A stretch of DNA of 64,000 nucleotides from Shewanella gelidimarina (GTDB lineage: Bacteria; Pseudomonadota; Gammaproteobacteria; Enterobacterales; Shewanellaceae). Within the stretch, counting starts at the first letter, position 1; every line of letters starts with the position of its first letter. The stretch covers positions 174,807-238,806 of the forward strand of contig NZ_JAKIKW010000001.1 in assembly GCF_023283945.1 (NCBI RefSeq), given 5' to 3'. Made by a program: the position numbers and the translations under genes. A model generated the notes under the pieces. The model worked only from the letters and a program-made list of their open reading frames with translations, made no database searches and was not told where the DNA came from. Shown piece by piece: positions 28,362 to 37,399 of the stretch.

Positions 28362-29345
28362 TTACGCCTTACGCCACAAGGCGTAATTGATAAAGACTAA
28401 CGTCAGTAATAACAAGGCTGCGCCAGCGTTATGGGATACCGCGATGCCCAAAGGCAAATGTAAAACCACATTGCTAATACCAAGAATGACTTGCAATACC
28501 ACTAACACAGCCAGTAACCATGCCGCATTGCGGATAGTTGAAGACAGCGCTTTAGTGACTAATCTGAAGGCTAGAAACAGCAACATGGCAGCGGTAATAA
28601 TGGCGCCAATGCGATGTGCTACATGAATGGTCATGCGCGCTGAATAATCTAACACGCCATATTCATAGCTTGGATGGTCGCCTTGAAACGGTGAAAATGC
28701 GCTGCTAAAATTTAAGTTATCGACCCAATTACCTTCGCAAATAGGCAGTGAAGTGCAAGCCAGTGCGGCGTAGTTAGATGAGGTCCACCCGCCTAAAACA
28801 ATTTGTAATAACAGTACACCGATGCACATCAAAGCCAAGGTTGATAACTTTCTTGCAGGCGCATCGCCGCCTGGGATCCGCAGTGGTTTACTGCGTAAAT
28901 AAAGTAACAGTAGTAACGAGAAAAGGGCGAATCCACCGATGAGGTGCGACATCACTACAATGGGCATTAATTTCATGGTGACAGTCCACATGCCGAGCAC
29001 GGCCTGAAAAACAATCAGTGCTGCGATGAACATAGGCAGTTTTTTCGGTGCGTCTGCTTTTCGTAGGCTCATGATTAAGATTGCTAACACCATTAAACCT
29101 AATGCGCCGGCAATGTAGCGATGGATCATCTCAAGCCACGCTTTATCAGCCTCAACGGTATGTTCAGGAAAGGCATCTTTGACTGCTGTTAACTCATGGC
29201 TTGCTGTGGGAACCTTGACCATACCGTAGCATCCTGGCCAATCAGGGCAACCGAGACCAGCATCAGATAACCGCGTATACGCACCCATCATAATCACGCA
29301 GAGAGTAAAAACTAAGGTGATTTTTAGTAGCGGCTTAATATCCAT
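28362..29345 (-). CDS. ctaA: Haem A synthase (COX15/CtaA)
   Basis: This 327-residue membrane protein has eight predicted helices in two similar halves. It starts with the family pattern GAYTRLSDAGLGCPDWPGCYG, then EMIHRYIAGALG, and in the second half CTSLPICEGNW and HVAHRIGAII, which supply haem-binding histidines and the cysteine pair. It oxidises the haem O methyl group to formyl, giving haem A. The start overlaps the stop of the upstream gene. An AT-rich 105-bp gap separates it from cyoE. Confidence 0.94.
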   Translation of the reverse strand: MDIKPLLKITLVFTLCVIMMGAYTRLSDAGLGCPDWPGCYGMVKVPTASHELTAVKDAFPEHTVEADKAWLEMIHRYIAGALGLMVLAILIMSLRKADAPKKLPMFIAALIVFQAVLGMWTVTMKLMPIVVMSHLIGGFALFSLLLLLYLRSKPLRIPGGDAPARKLSTLALMCIGVLLLQIVLGGWTSSNYAALACTSLPICEGNWVDNLNFSSAFSPFQGDHPSYEYGVLDYSARMTIHVAHRIGAIITAAMLLFLAFRLVTKALSSTIRNAAWLLAVLVVLQVILGISNVVLHLPLGIAVSHNAGAALLLLTLVFINYALWRKA

Positions 29346-29890
29346 TAGCCGATCCTCGACAGTTTAAGCATCTTCCTTAAATCGGCAATGATGGCTTTGC
29401 CTTGCATTATTTGCGCTTGATGATCGGTGGTTATGGGGTAACTCATCACCATACTGCCGAGGGGATCAACAATGATGAACTCTTGATTGTTGAGCAGTTT
29501 GCTCAGAGCTAAATTAGGGGTGGCAGTGACAAAATCAAATGTCTCGAGCGCTGCAAGATCACTGTGCTCATTTAGCATAATAATCGTATGAACCCGATCT
29601 TGATTTCGCCCGAGTGCAGTATGGCTCTGTTGTAAAATATACAGTCTATCTTTGCAGGTATTATCGCAAATGGTGGGTAGCTGATAGATCAGTTGCCACT
29701 CTTGAGGTTGGGGGTTGGGCATGTCAAGACTTTGGTAGTTAATCCCAACGTTAAGCAGCTCGCCTTTGTTGGTTGCACCACCGTTATACAGCTCAAAACT
29801 AAGGATCACTTTGGCAGCAATTACAGGGATAGCAAAAGCCAGACATAGCAGTAATAAAATCTTTTTACCGTTCTTTTGGGGGGAGTTCAT
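29345..29890 (-). CDS. Cytochrome oxidase locus membrane-anchored protein, Sco-like fold
   Basis: This 181-residue protein has an N-terminal anchor (ILLLLCLAFAIPVIAAKVILSF) and a periplasmic domain. The spacing ICDNTCKDRLYILQQ resembles a redox CxxxC helix start as in Sco, and the later VDPLGSMVMSYP strand is like thioredoxin-fold oxidase assembly factors. Similar unnamed proteins sit between surf1 and ctaA in related oxidase operons. A role in haem or copper handling is inferred from position. It overlaps ctaA by one base. Confidence 0.7.
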   Translation of the reverse strand: MNSPQKNGKKILLLLCLAFAIPVIAAKVILSFELYNGGATNKGELLNVGINYQSLDMPNPQPQEWQLIYQLPTICDNTCKDRLYILQQSHTALGRNQDRVHTIIMLNEHSDLAALETFDFVTATPNLALSKLLNNQEFIIVDPLGSMVMSYPITTDHQAQIMQGKAIIADLRKMLKLSRIG

Positions 29891-30115
29891 TCCATCTCCT
29901 CTATGTTATTTTATGTCTCGCATCACCTTTGCGGCAGCTTTACCCGTTTAAAGGAAAGTGACCAGTCATTACCAATACAGCTTTGTGCTATAAGCAAAAC
30001 TACGGCGATAGCGAACAGTTTAATATCAACACTTCCCGGAACGGCTAGGAAGTCTATTTTCTAACCTACCTTGTCTATTCTTGCTTAGCAATAGCGATGT
30101 AAGCTTTTAGTTTAG

Positions 30116-30904
30116 TTATTTATCTTGTTGTTTTACTTTGCGAAAAAGTAGATAAAGCATGATGATCGCAAATACAGCAGCCATGCTAAACCATTGCACC
30201 GCGTACCCTTGATGTTTCTGCGCCGATAGCGGAATGGGTTGCCATGGATGAATGCGCGTATCGTTTGGAATATTGTTGGGTTGCAGTACCGTGCGCGCCA
30301 GTGGCTGGTCTATCAATAAGGCTAACTGCTCAATATTTAAGTTCTGAATACGCTTTGGCCAACCGAGCTCAGGCATTAAATCGGAGCTCATCGGGTTCAT
30401 CTCTTTTTGGTAGACCCGACCCGTAAGCAACAGAGGTTTTGTGATTGCTGCGACCTTGGGCAACACAGCACGATCAATGCCGCCTTGCACAAATCCTAAC
30501 TCGACTAATAACCAGGGTTTAGAGGGAGCAATTTCAAATGCTTGGTAAGCCAAGTAACCGACTCTGCCATCGACCGTCTGGTTATCGAGAAGAAATACCT
30601 GCTGGAGAGTCGGAGTGGCTTGAGTGCTAAGTTTGTAGCCTGTTAGATTTTCATTGTTACCTTGAGCGAGGAGTTGATCAAAACTGAGTACCGTTGCGCT
30701 TTGACGTGCGCTCAGCGCGGCTTGCCATTGTTGCTTTTGCTCCGCGCGCTCCAGCTGCCAAAAACCGAGCTTGACCAAAATAGAAAACACGATCAAAGTA
30801 GAAAGTACAATAAAGCACCAAGCACCCACGGCCCCTATATTAGGAAACTTAATGAATACACTATTGGTTTTTAAATTGGTTTTAGTACTGCTACTACTGT
30901 TCAT
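30116..30904 (-). CDS. SURF1 family oxidase assembly protein
   Basis: The protein has a membrane helix at each end and the SURF1 signature LGFWQLERAEQKQQW near the N-terminus, later LPELGWPKRIQ and HQGYAVQWFSMA before the last helix. It helps insert haem A3 into subunit I. The ATG at 30904 (MNSSSSTK) would overlap the divergent DUF2909 gene by 53 bp. A GTG at 30829, just before GAWCFIVLSTL, avoids the overlap and still keeps the first membrane helix. Confidence 0.88.
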   Translation of the reverse strand: MNSSSSTKTNLKTNSVFIKFPNIGAVGAWCFIVLSTLIVFSILVKLGFWQLERAEQKQQWQAALSARQSATVLSFDQLLAQGNNENLTGYKLSTQATPTLQQVFLLDNQTVDGRVGYLAYQAFEIAPSKPWLLVELGFVQGGIDRAVLPKVAAITKPLLLTGRVYQKEMNPMSSDLMPELGWPKRIQNLNIEQLALLIDQPLARTVLQPNNIPNDTRIHPWQPIPLSAQKHQGYAVQWFSMAAVFAIIMLYLLFRKVKQQDK

Positions 30905-31070
30905 ATTAGTTAATTTAGGCCGCGCCTTGTTTGTGATGGTTAAAGGAGAAAAGAGTGCTCCTATGAGCAAATATTTGGGTCGCCGAGTGCTCTTTTCTGT
31001 GCTGGTGGTCATGTTACTTTTATTGGCATTAGGGACTGGGATTATCACGCCCAATCCCAGACCTTATTAA
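30852..31070 (+). CDS. DUF2909-type twin transmembrane protein
   Basis: The ATG at 30852 follows TAGGAAACTTA, a good ribosome site; a longer frame from 30771 is antisense to surf1. The 72-residue product has two membrane helices (LLVFKLVLVLLLLFILVNLG and RVLFSVLVVMLLLLALGTG) and the GEKS segment between them. Members are common beside cytochrome oxidase genes in proteobacteria. It is the only gene in this locus on the opposite strand. Function is unknown. Confidence 0.75.
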   Translation: MNTLLVFKLVLVLLLLFILVNLGRALFVMVKGEKSAPMSKYLGRRVLFSVLVVMLLLLALGTGIITPNPRPY

Positions 31071-31100
31071 ACCGTTATCTTTGTGCTATTCATGTTTAAG

Positions 31101-31976
31101 TTAAAGTACATAAACAAATATAAATAGGCACAACCAAACTACGTCAACAAAGTGCCAATACCAGCTACCTGCTTGAAAAGCAAAGTGATGTTCTGGTGTG
31201 AAATGGCCTTTAAGCACTCTAAAGAACAGCACCATTAGAAATACCGTTCCTAAGGTCACGTGCATACCATGAAAGCCGGTAAGCAAGAAAAAGGTATTAC
31301 CGTAGACGCCAGAATCAAGCGTCAACCCCATCTCTTGGTACGCGTGAATGTACTCCTCAACTTGCAGGAATAAAAAGCCAATCCCCAACAAAATAGTGAA
31401 TGCTAACCATATAGTGAGTGCTTTGCGTTTATTGTTCTCTAATCCGACGTGAGCAAAATGCAAAGTCACTGATGACGTGAGTAGAATCAATGTGTTGTAT
31501 AACGGTAATCCCGTCCAGCCCATGGCTTCAGTGGTGGTGCCTCCTGGCGTGGTGACCAGTGGCCACACGGCTTCAAATGCAGGCCAAAGCACTTCATGGG
31601 TCATCGCATTGTTTGATGCGCCGCCCAGCCAAGGTATGGCAATCATTCGGGCGTAGAACAGCGCACCAAAAAAGGCGCCGAAGAACATCACTTCTGAAAA
31701 GATAAACCAACTCATGCCTTGTCTAAATGAGCGGTCCATCTGTTTTGAATAAAGACCAGCCATTGATTCTGCAATCACAGTTCTAAACCAGCCAAAAAGC
31801 ATAAAAATAATGACCGCGATGCCGACAAGCAAGATATAGCCGCCGTTGCCGCCGCCATTTTTTAATTCAGAGACATAGCTACCCGCACCAAATGCGATGA
31901 GAAACAATCCTATTGCACCAATAATCGGCCAGGCACTTTGTGCAGGCACATAATAAGGTTCGTGCTTGGTCGTCAT
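31101..31976 (-). CDS. Cytochrome c oxidase subunit III
   Basis: This 291-residue protein has seven predicted membrane helices. Conserved parts are FRQGMSWFIFSEVMFFGAFF, the histidine-containing TLHFAHVGLEN, LQVEEY, TGFHGMHVTLGT and the end SWYWHFVDVVWLCLFIFVYVL. Subunit III stabilises proton uptake in subunit I. It has a clear ribosome site (AAGGAGCAACACC). The start codon shares bases with the stop of the 31-codon ORF before it. Confidence 0.96.
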   Translation of the reverse strand: MTTKHEPYYVPAQSAWPIIGAIGLFLIAFGAGSYVSELKNGGGNGGYILLVGIAVIIFMLFGWFRTVIAESMAGLYSKQMDRSFRQGMSWFIFSEVMFFGAFFGALFYARMIAIPWLGGASNNAMTHEVLWPAFEAVWPLVTTPGGTTTEAMGWTGLPLYNTLILLTSSVTLHFAHVGLENNKRKALTIWLAFTILLGIGFLFLQVEEYIHAYQEMGLTLDSGVYGNTFFLLTGFHGMHVTLGTVFLMVLFFRVLKGHFTPEHHFAFQAGSWYWHFVDVVWLCLFIFVYVL

Positions 31977-32068
31977 GGTGTTGCTCCTTGCTTTACACTA
32001 TCGACAGCGCCAATAATCAGCCCAGTGTGCAGTGCTAGCACATTGTTTAGTATATATATTTTGTTCAT
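31973..32068 (-). CDS. 31-residue coupled small protein between cox11 and cox3
   Basis: This short ORF starts MNKIYILNNVLALHTGLI and ends KQGATP. Its ATG overlaps the cox11 stop (ATGA), and its TGA overlaps the cox3 ATG (ATGA again). AAGGAGCTGCAAG precedes its start at ideal spacing. The fit at both ends is unlikely by chance and points to translation of a real small protein or a coupling leader. It has a short hydrophobic stretch (YILNNVLALHTGLIIGAV), perhaps a membrane segment. No known family is recognised. Confidence 0.6.
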   Translation of the reverse strand: MNKIYILNNVLALHTGLIIGAVDSVKQGATP

Positions 32069-32637
32069 CTTGCAGCTCCTTGCTCTGCAACACTATCGAC
32101 ATAGCCTTTGTCGGTGATGTTGTAGAGGGTATAAGAGAGGGTCAAGGTTGAAATGGAGTCCGGTAATTCAGGGTCCACATAAAAGATGAGTGGCAGATCT
32201 GCGCTAGCGGTTGCGGCTAACACTTGCTGATTAAAACAGAAACATTCAGTTTTATTAAAGTAGGCGGCGCCTAGCCCAGGAGATACCGACGGTATTGCTT
32301 GACCAACGATGTGTTTCGCCGACAAATTCTTAGCAACAAAGTGGGTACGTATTAACTCTCCGGGGTGGACCTGCATGGTATTCACTTCAGGTTTAAATTC
32401 CCAAGGCATATCACTTTGCACTTGGGAAACAAACTCAACAGTGACCGTTCTACTTTTATCTACCGTGATGGGCTTATAAACACTGGCAGTACTTTGGGTT
32501 TTGCCATTAATACCTAAGGTGTCGCACAGCACATCATATAAAGGCACCAAAGCAAAACCAAAGCCAAACATACCTACAGCGCCAAGAAGGAGCATGCCGA
32601 TAAGCTTACGATTAGATTTACTCTGTGCCTGATTCAT
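32065..32637 (-). CDS. Cytochrome c oxidase assembly protein Cox11/CtaG
   Basis: This 190-residue protein has one N-terminal membrane helix (LLLGAVGMFGFGFALVPLYD) and a periplasmic immunoglobulin-like domain. The copper site ECFCFNQQ has the two cysteines of the family (CFCF), and YFNKTECFC and YVDPEL are also typical. It delivers copper to the CuB site of subunit I. It begins three bases after the coxA stop, as expected in an oxidase operon. Confidence 0.95.
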   Translation of the reverse strand: MNQAQSKSNRKLIGMLLLGAVGMFGFGFALVPLYDVLCDTLGINGKTQSTASVYKPITVDKSRTVTVEFVSQVQSDMPWEFKPEVNTMQVHPGELIRTHFVAKNLSAKHIVGQAIPSVSPGLGAAYFNKTECFCFNQQVLAATASADLPLIFYVDPELPDSISTLTLSYTLYNITDKGYVDSVAEQGAAR

Positions 32638-32639
32638 CT

Positions 32640-34244
32640 CTACTTCACCTCAGGTGGTGTGGTAAATGAGTGATATGGCGCCGGACTTGGAATGGTCCAT
32701 TCTAAACCTTCAGCTCCTTCCCAAGGCTTAGCAGGGGCTTTCTCACCACCGCGGATACACTTGATCACTACAGCCAAAAAGATAAATTGAGACAAACCAA
32801 AGGCAAAACCACCAATCGATACAATCTGGTTTACGTCAGCAAATTGAATCGCATAATCGGGAATGCGGCGAGGCATACCTGCTAACCCGAGAAAGTGCAT
32901 TGGGAAAAACAGTACATTCACTGAGATAACTGAGCACCAAAAATGCCAGCGTCCTAGGGTTTCGCTGTACATATTACCGGTCCACTTAGGCAGCCAATAG
33001 TACGCTGCTGCCATGATGGAGAATATGGCTCCGGTGACAAGTACATAGTGGAAATGAGCCACCACGAAGTAGGTGTCGTGATACTGGAAATCCGCTGGAG
33101 TAATAGCCAACATCAAGCCCGAAAATCCGCCAATGGTAAAGAGTATGATAAACGCGACGGCGAACAGCATCGGGGTTTCAAAACTGATTGAGCCGCGCCA
33201 CATGGTAGCAACCCAGTTAAAGACTTTTACCCCCGTAGGCACTGCAATGAGCATAGTGCAATACATGAAGAAAAGCTCGGCAAACACCGGCATCCCCGTG
33301 GTAAACATGTGGTGTGCCCATACCAAAAATGACAGCACGGCGATACTCGCGGTGGCATACACCATCGACGCGTAACCAAATAAAGGTTTGCGACTAAAGG
33401 CAGGCACGATGGCAGAGATAATACCAAAGGAGGGTAAGATCATAATGTAAACTTCGGGGTGGCCGAAGAACCAGAAAATATGCTGGAACATCACGGGATC
33501 ACCACCACCTGCGGCATCAAAGAAGGCGGTACCGAAGTACTTATCCGTTAATACCATGGTGACGGTGCCCGCAAGCACCGGCATCACCGCTATCAACAAG
33601 AATGCGGTAATTAACCAGGTCCAAACAAATAACGGCAGTTTCATCCACGACATGCCAGGGGCGCGCATATTGACGATGGTGACGATAACGTTAATCGCCC
33701 CCATTATCGAACTGATGCCCATGATGTGAATGGCAAAAACGAACAGCGCAGTACTGTCTGGACTATACGTTGTCGATAATGGCGCGTAGAAAGTCCAACC
33801 AAAGTTGGGGCCTCCACCTTCCATAAACAATGAGCTCAATAGAATTGTGAAAGCAAAAGGTAAGATCCAAAAGCTCCAGTTATTCATGCGAGGCAGTGCC
33901 ATGTCAGGTGCCCCGATCATCATTGGAATAAGCCAGTTAGCCAAGCCTGTAAAGGCCGGCATCACCGCACCAAATACCATGACGAGGCCGTGCACAGTGG
34001 TCATCTGATTGAAAAAGTTAGGTTCGACTAACTGTAAACCGGGCTGAAATAACTCGGCGCGAATAACCATCGCCATCGCGCCACCCGTAAGGAACATAAT
34101 AAAACTGAACCACAGGTAGAGCGTGCCGATATCTTTATGGTTGGTGGTTAAAATCCAGCGCATGATGCCTTTCGGCGCCCCATGATGATGGTCATCATGG
34201 TGATCGTCCTGAGCTGCTGGTGAATCTTGTGTGATTGTGCTCAT
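32640..34244 (-). CDS. Cytochrome c oxidase subunit I
   Basis: This 534-residue haem-copper oxidase subunit has about twelve helices. The haem a ligand lies in MTTVHGLVMVFG. GHPEVYIMILPSFG holds the His-Tyr crosslink pair, and WAHHMFTTG the two further CuB histidines. TYFVVAHFHYVL carries the haem a3 and second haem a ligands. The HPEVY motif places it in the A-type oxidases. The His-rich start (DDHHDDHHHGAPK) may bind metal. It lies 10 bp after coxB. Confidence 0.97.
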   Translation of the reverse strand: MSTITQDSPAAQDDHHDDHHHGAPKGIMRWILTTNHKDIGTLYLWFSFIMFLTGGAMAMVIRAELFQPGLQLVEPNFFNQMTTVHGLVMVFGAVMPAFTGLANWLIPMMIGAPDMALPRMNNWSFWILPFAFTILLSSLFMEGGGPNFGWTFYAPLSTTYSPDSTALFVFAIHIMGISSIMGAINVIVTIVNMRAPGMSWMKLPLFVWTWLITAFLLIAVMPVLAGTVTMVLTDKYFGTAFFDAAGGGDPVMFQHIFWFFGHPEVYIMILPSFGIISAIVPAFSRKPLFGYASMVYATASIAVLSFLVWAHHMFTTGMPVFAELFFMYCTMLIAVPTGVKVFNWVATMWRGSISFETPMLFAVAFIILFTIGGFSGLMLAITPADFQYHDTYFVVAHFHYVLVTGAIFSIMAAAYYWLPKWTGNMYSETLGRWHFWCSVISVNVLFFPMHFLGLAGMPRRIPDYAIQFADVNQIVSIGGFAFGLSQFIFLAVVIKCIRGGEKAPAKPWEGAEGLEWTIPSPAPYHSFTTPPEVK

Positions 34245-34253
34245 TTTAATCCC

Positions 34254-35813
34254 TTACTTTCCGTGACCAACAACGTCAGAAGCCTGAACTGCATCACCTG
34301 AGTTATTACCCCATGCATTGCGCTCATAAGTCACCACTGCTGCAAGCTGTTGTGGTGTCAGTAGCGAGGTAAATGCCTGCATAGCAGTACCCGGTTTGCC
34401 ATTGATAACAGTATCGAGATGACCCGTTACTGGGCCGGTAATGACTGGGCTACCGACTAACGAAGGAAAGGCGCCGGGTAAACCTGTTCCTGCAGCTTGG
34501 TGACAAGCAACACAACTGGTCATATAGACTTTCTCTCCCATGGCCATAAGCTCATCCATTGTTAAGTCATCTAAAACCACAGCTTTAGCCTCTGCAACAG
34601 CTTTAACTTGTTCAGTCTCAGGTAAGTTGGCAGGTAAAGTGACCGGGATTGCGCTGTTGGGATCGCTGGATGCAGCAGGGCTTGAACTTGAACTCGCGCT
34701 AGCAGAGCTCACATCCGCGGCTTGAACTGTATCGCCTGAGTCATTGCCCCAAGCATTACGCTCAAAAGTCACCACGGCGGCAATTTCTGTTGCAGTCAGC
34801 TGCTTAGCAAATGCTTGCATAGCAGTACCAGGCTTACCATTGACGACGATATCGACATGGGCGTCGACGGGGCCAGTGGTAATTGGACTGCCAATAAGAG
34901 AAGGGAATACGCCAGGCAGGCCTGCACCATTGGGTTGATGACACGCAGCACATCGAGCGAGATAGATTTGCTCACCTTGAGCCATGAGTTCGTCCATGGT
35001 TAAGGTTTGTGAAAGTGCGGCCTCTGCTTCAGCTTCAGCATTATTAGCTTGCTGCTGCTGAGCAAGTAGCCACTTATCGAAGTCTGCTTCTGAAAGCGCT
35101 TCGACAACAATCGGCATAAATCCGTGGTCTTTACCGCACAATTCAGCGCATTGACCGCGATAAATACCGGGCTTATCAATTCGTGTCCAAGCTTCATTGA
35201 TAAAACCGGGATTAGCATCTTTTTTGACAGCAAAAGCGGGAACCCACCATGAGTGGATAACGTCATCAGATGTCATCAAAAAGCGTACTTTACGATTAAT
35301 GGGTAATACGAGATGTTTGTCTACTTCAAGTAAATAGTGTTCACCTTTAGCTTCGGTGCCCTCTATTTGTGCTCTAGGAGTCGACATTAAGCTATAAAAC
35401 TCAACGTCTTTATCGAAATAGCTGTAATGCCACTTCCACTGCGAACCTGTTATTTTAATGGTGAGGTCAGCATTACTGGGGTCTTCCATTGCAATCAAGG
35501 TTTTGGTTGCGGGAATAGCCATGATTATAAGAATGATAAAAGGCACTACAGTCCACAAAATCTCGACTTTAGTACTTTCATGAAAGTTGGCGGCGACTGC
35601 GCCTTTTGATTTGCGATGGTTGATCATGGCATAAATCATTGCGCCAAAAACAACAATGCCAATAGCACAGCAGATATAAAGGATAATCATATGGAGGTTA
35701 TAAACCTTACCACTGATTTCCGTTACGCCTTCTGTCATATTAAACGGCATTTCTGATGCAAACAGTGCAGGCGAAAATATTAGCGCCAACACACAGTACA
35801 ACAATTGCTTCAC
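34254..35813 (-). CDS. Cytochrome c oxidase subunit II with two fused cytochrome c domains
   Basis: The 519-residue protein has a signal peptide, two membrane helices and a CuA cupredoxin domain (His187, and CAELCGKDHGFM with Cys222, Cys226, His230, Met233). Two class I cytochrome c domains follow, with haem sites CAACH (288-292) and CVACH (434-438). The domains are near-copies (LPGVFPSLIGSP/LPGAFPSLVGSP; NGKPGTAMQAF; ERNAWGN) joined by an Ala/Ser-rich linker (SASASSSSSPAASS). Electrons from periplasmic cytochrome c would pass through the haems to CuA. It is first in the oxidase operon. Confidence 0.96.
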   Translation of the reverse strand: MKQLLYCVLALIFSPALFASEMPFNMTEGVTEISGKVYNLHMIILYICCAIGIVVFGAMIYAMINHRKSKGAVAANFHESTKVEILWTVVPFIILIIMAIPATKTLIAMEDPSNADLTIKITGSQWKWHYSYFDKDVEFYSLMSTPRAQIEGTEAKGEHYLLEVDKHLVLPINRKVRFLMTSDDVIHSWWVPAFAVKKDANPGFINEAWTRIDKPGIYRGQCAELCGKDHGFMPIVVEALSEADFDKWLLAQQQQANNAEAEAEAALSQTLTMDELMAQGEQIYLARCAACHQPNGAGLPGVFPSLIGSPITTGPVDAHVDIVVNGKPGTAMQAFAKQLTATEIAAVVTFERNAWGNDSGDTVQAADVSSASASSSSSPAASSDPNSAIPVTLPANLPETEQVKAVAEAKAVVLDDLTMDELMAMGEKVYMTSCVACHQAAGTGLPGAFPSLVGSPVITGPVTGHLDTVINGKPGTAMQAFTSLLTPQQLAAVVTYERNAWGNNSGDAVQASDVVGHGK

Positions 35814-36158
35814 TAGACTTCTCCTCTGTCAACAAGACAAAGAAGAGTCACACAGTAAGTCTCTGCTCTATGTAAACTCTTCAGTTCCCAAAAAAGCAAC
35901 GATGACTTCAAAGTGCGCGAGTGGTTTATCCATCGTGTCGTTATGTTTCGACTATCGATTAGACTTTATATAATTTCAGTATTTTAATACTGGTTAGTGT
36001 AACCACACTGGCACCTACGGCTGAAATATATCAGGCCGATCTCAGTCTTCATATACTCTTTCAGGATCTACAGTCCATACATAAAGACCGACGACTAAAT
36101 CGCTCGGATATAACAAATATCGTTGTTATCAGTACCTACCCTACTTGGTGTTGAAATA

Positions 36159-36172
36159 TTGATCAAGATCAC
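36159..36172. promoter_or_regulatory. Candidate FNR/EtrA-type box upstream of coxB
   Basis: TTGAT-CAAG-ATCAC matches the FNR consensus TTGAT-N4-ATCAA at 9 of 10 fixed positions. It lies about 345 bp upstream of coxB and past the end of sulA, so the oxidase operon is the likely target. Anaerobic repression of an aa3 oxidase would make sense, but the distance weakens the case. Confidence 0.4.
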
Positions 36173-36202
36173 TTTTTGATTCATTTGCTTAGCGGCAGTA
36201 AT

Positions 36203-36228
36203 AAAAAAGCTCCCGTTAAGGGAGCTTT
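36203..36228 (-). terminator. Terminator of the lexA-sulA operon
   Basis: AAAGCTCCC pairs with GGGAGCTTT across a 5-nt loop. On the minus strand it is followed by a T run, as expected for the sulA 3' end. Confidence 0.85.
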
Positions 36229-36263
36229 GCTTGAGAGACTAGATTTGTAATAGAAAGAATTGC

Positions 36264-36776
36264 TTAATGGACTGCAGCGAACAGTGAACCTTGTTTAAAG
36301 TCCTCGTCCTGTGTGTTTATTGTGCTATCAGGTAAGTGAGCATTCGCATTTTCAATAATGATACCCACCGCTTGAGCACTCTTAGCGACTAATTGCAGTC
36401 GTCTACTGTCTCGTGCATCGACTTCATTAGTCCAGGTTATTACCGCGCTTGATGTGCCACTCGTGAGCGCTTTTTCCATAGCCCAAAGTGTTTCGAATTC
36501 ATCTTTCGCGTGTACCAGTAGAATTCTATCCATGCGGACGCCAGCAGAAGCGAGCATCTGTTTGTAACCGATATTAGGTGGGCTAATTAAGACAATCCAG
36601 CGACCTTGTTGGCTCAGTTGAGCAAGTTGGCCACTAATCTGTTTTAATTCAGTGCGCCCCTGAGTGTGAGATACCATAGTTTCGATATCTGTATTTACCT
36701 TTTTAGACATAGCTTGAGCAGGTATATCTTGCCAAAGGCCAGGGTGACGCGGGCTTACACCTAATAATTTGTTCAT
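36264..36776 (-). CDS. sulA: SOS cell-division inhibitor SulA
   Basis: The ATG at 36776 overlaps the lexA stop (ATGA). The 170-residue protein has the SulA/RecA-like core: [71 protein letters not shown]. SulA binds FtsZ and blocks ring formation until DNA is repaired. Cotranscription with lexA puts it under the SOS boxes upstream of lexA, the usual layout in Shewanella and Pseudomonas. Confidence 0.85.
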   Translation of the reverse strand: MNKLLGVSPRHPGLWQDIPAQAMSKKVNTDIETMVSHTQGRTELKQISGQLAQLSQQGRWIVLISPPNIGYKQMLASAGVRMDRILLVHAKDEFETLWAMEKALTSGTSSAVITWTNEVDARDSRRLQLVAKSAQAVGIIIENANAHLPDSTINTQDEDFKQGSLFAAVH

Positions 36777-37393
36777 TGCCAATCTCCATTACGGATCACG
36801 CCAACGGCTAAACCTTCAATACTTAAGCTTTGGTTTGCCAGATCAACTTCTATCGGTGAATAATCTTCGTTCTCAGCATGTAAATAAACTTTATTGCCTT
36901 TCTTTTCAAAGCGTTTAACCGTGACTTCATCTTCTACTCGTGCCACGACAACTTGACCGTTGCTTGCGTGTTGGATCTTATGCACTGCAAGTAAATCGCC
37001 TTCAAGTATGCCGATGTTTTTCATGCTGTCACCGCGTACTTTAAGCAGAAAGTCGGCTGCCGGACGGAACATCGCAGGATCAATTTTATAGTGCTGCTCT
37101 ACATGTTCTTGAGCCAGAATTGGTTCACCTGCGGCCACTTGACCAATAAGTGGTAAACCAAGGTCTGCATCTTCGGTATCATCTTGGATTAACTTAATTC
37201 CTCGAGAGGTACCTGGCATGATCTCAATACAGCCTTTCTTCGCTAAAGCTTTTAAGTGCTCTTCGGCTGCATTGGCAGATTTAAAGCCTAAACGTTTGGC
37301 TATTTCAGCACGGGTGGGTGGCATACCTGTGTCTGTAATATTGCGTTTAATTAGCTCTAAAATTTCAGCTTGACGTGGTGTAAGTGGTCTCAT
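36773..37393 (-). CDS. lexA: SOS repressor LexA
   Basis: This 206-residue protein has an N-terminal winged helix ([36 protein letters not shown]) and a C-terminal S24 peptidase domain. The self-cleavage bond is Ala88-Gly89 (QVAAGEP), the nucleophile Ser123 (VRGDSM) and the base Lys160 (VTVKRF). RecA filaments trigger cleavage and open the SOS regulon. Two SOS boxes lie directly before its start, so it represses itself. Confidence 0.97.
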   Translation of the reverse strand: MRPLTPRQAEILELIKRNITDTGMPPTRAEIAKRLGFKSANAAEEHLKALAKKGCIEIMPGTSRGIKLIQDDTEDADLGLPLIGQVAAGEPILAQEHVEQHYKIDPAMFRPAADFLLKVRGDSMKNIGILEGDLLAVHKIQHASNGQVVVARVEDEVTVKRFEKKGNKVYLHAENEDYSPIEVDLANQSLSIEGLAVGVIRNGDWQ

Positions 37394-37399
37394 TATTTA

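Larger units (their letters stand above)
35814..36263. other. coxB upstream region
   Basis: No gene was seen in this 450-bp stretch. It should hold the promoter of the oxidase operon. An FNR-type box and the sulA terminator are listed separately. Confidence 0.5.
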
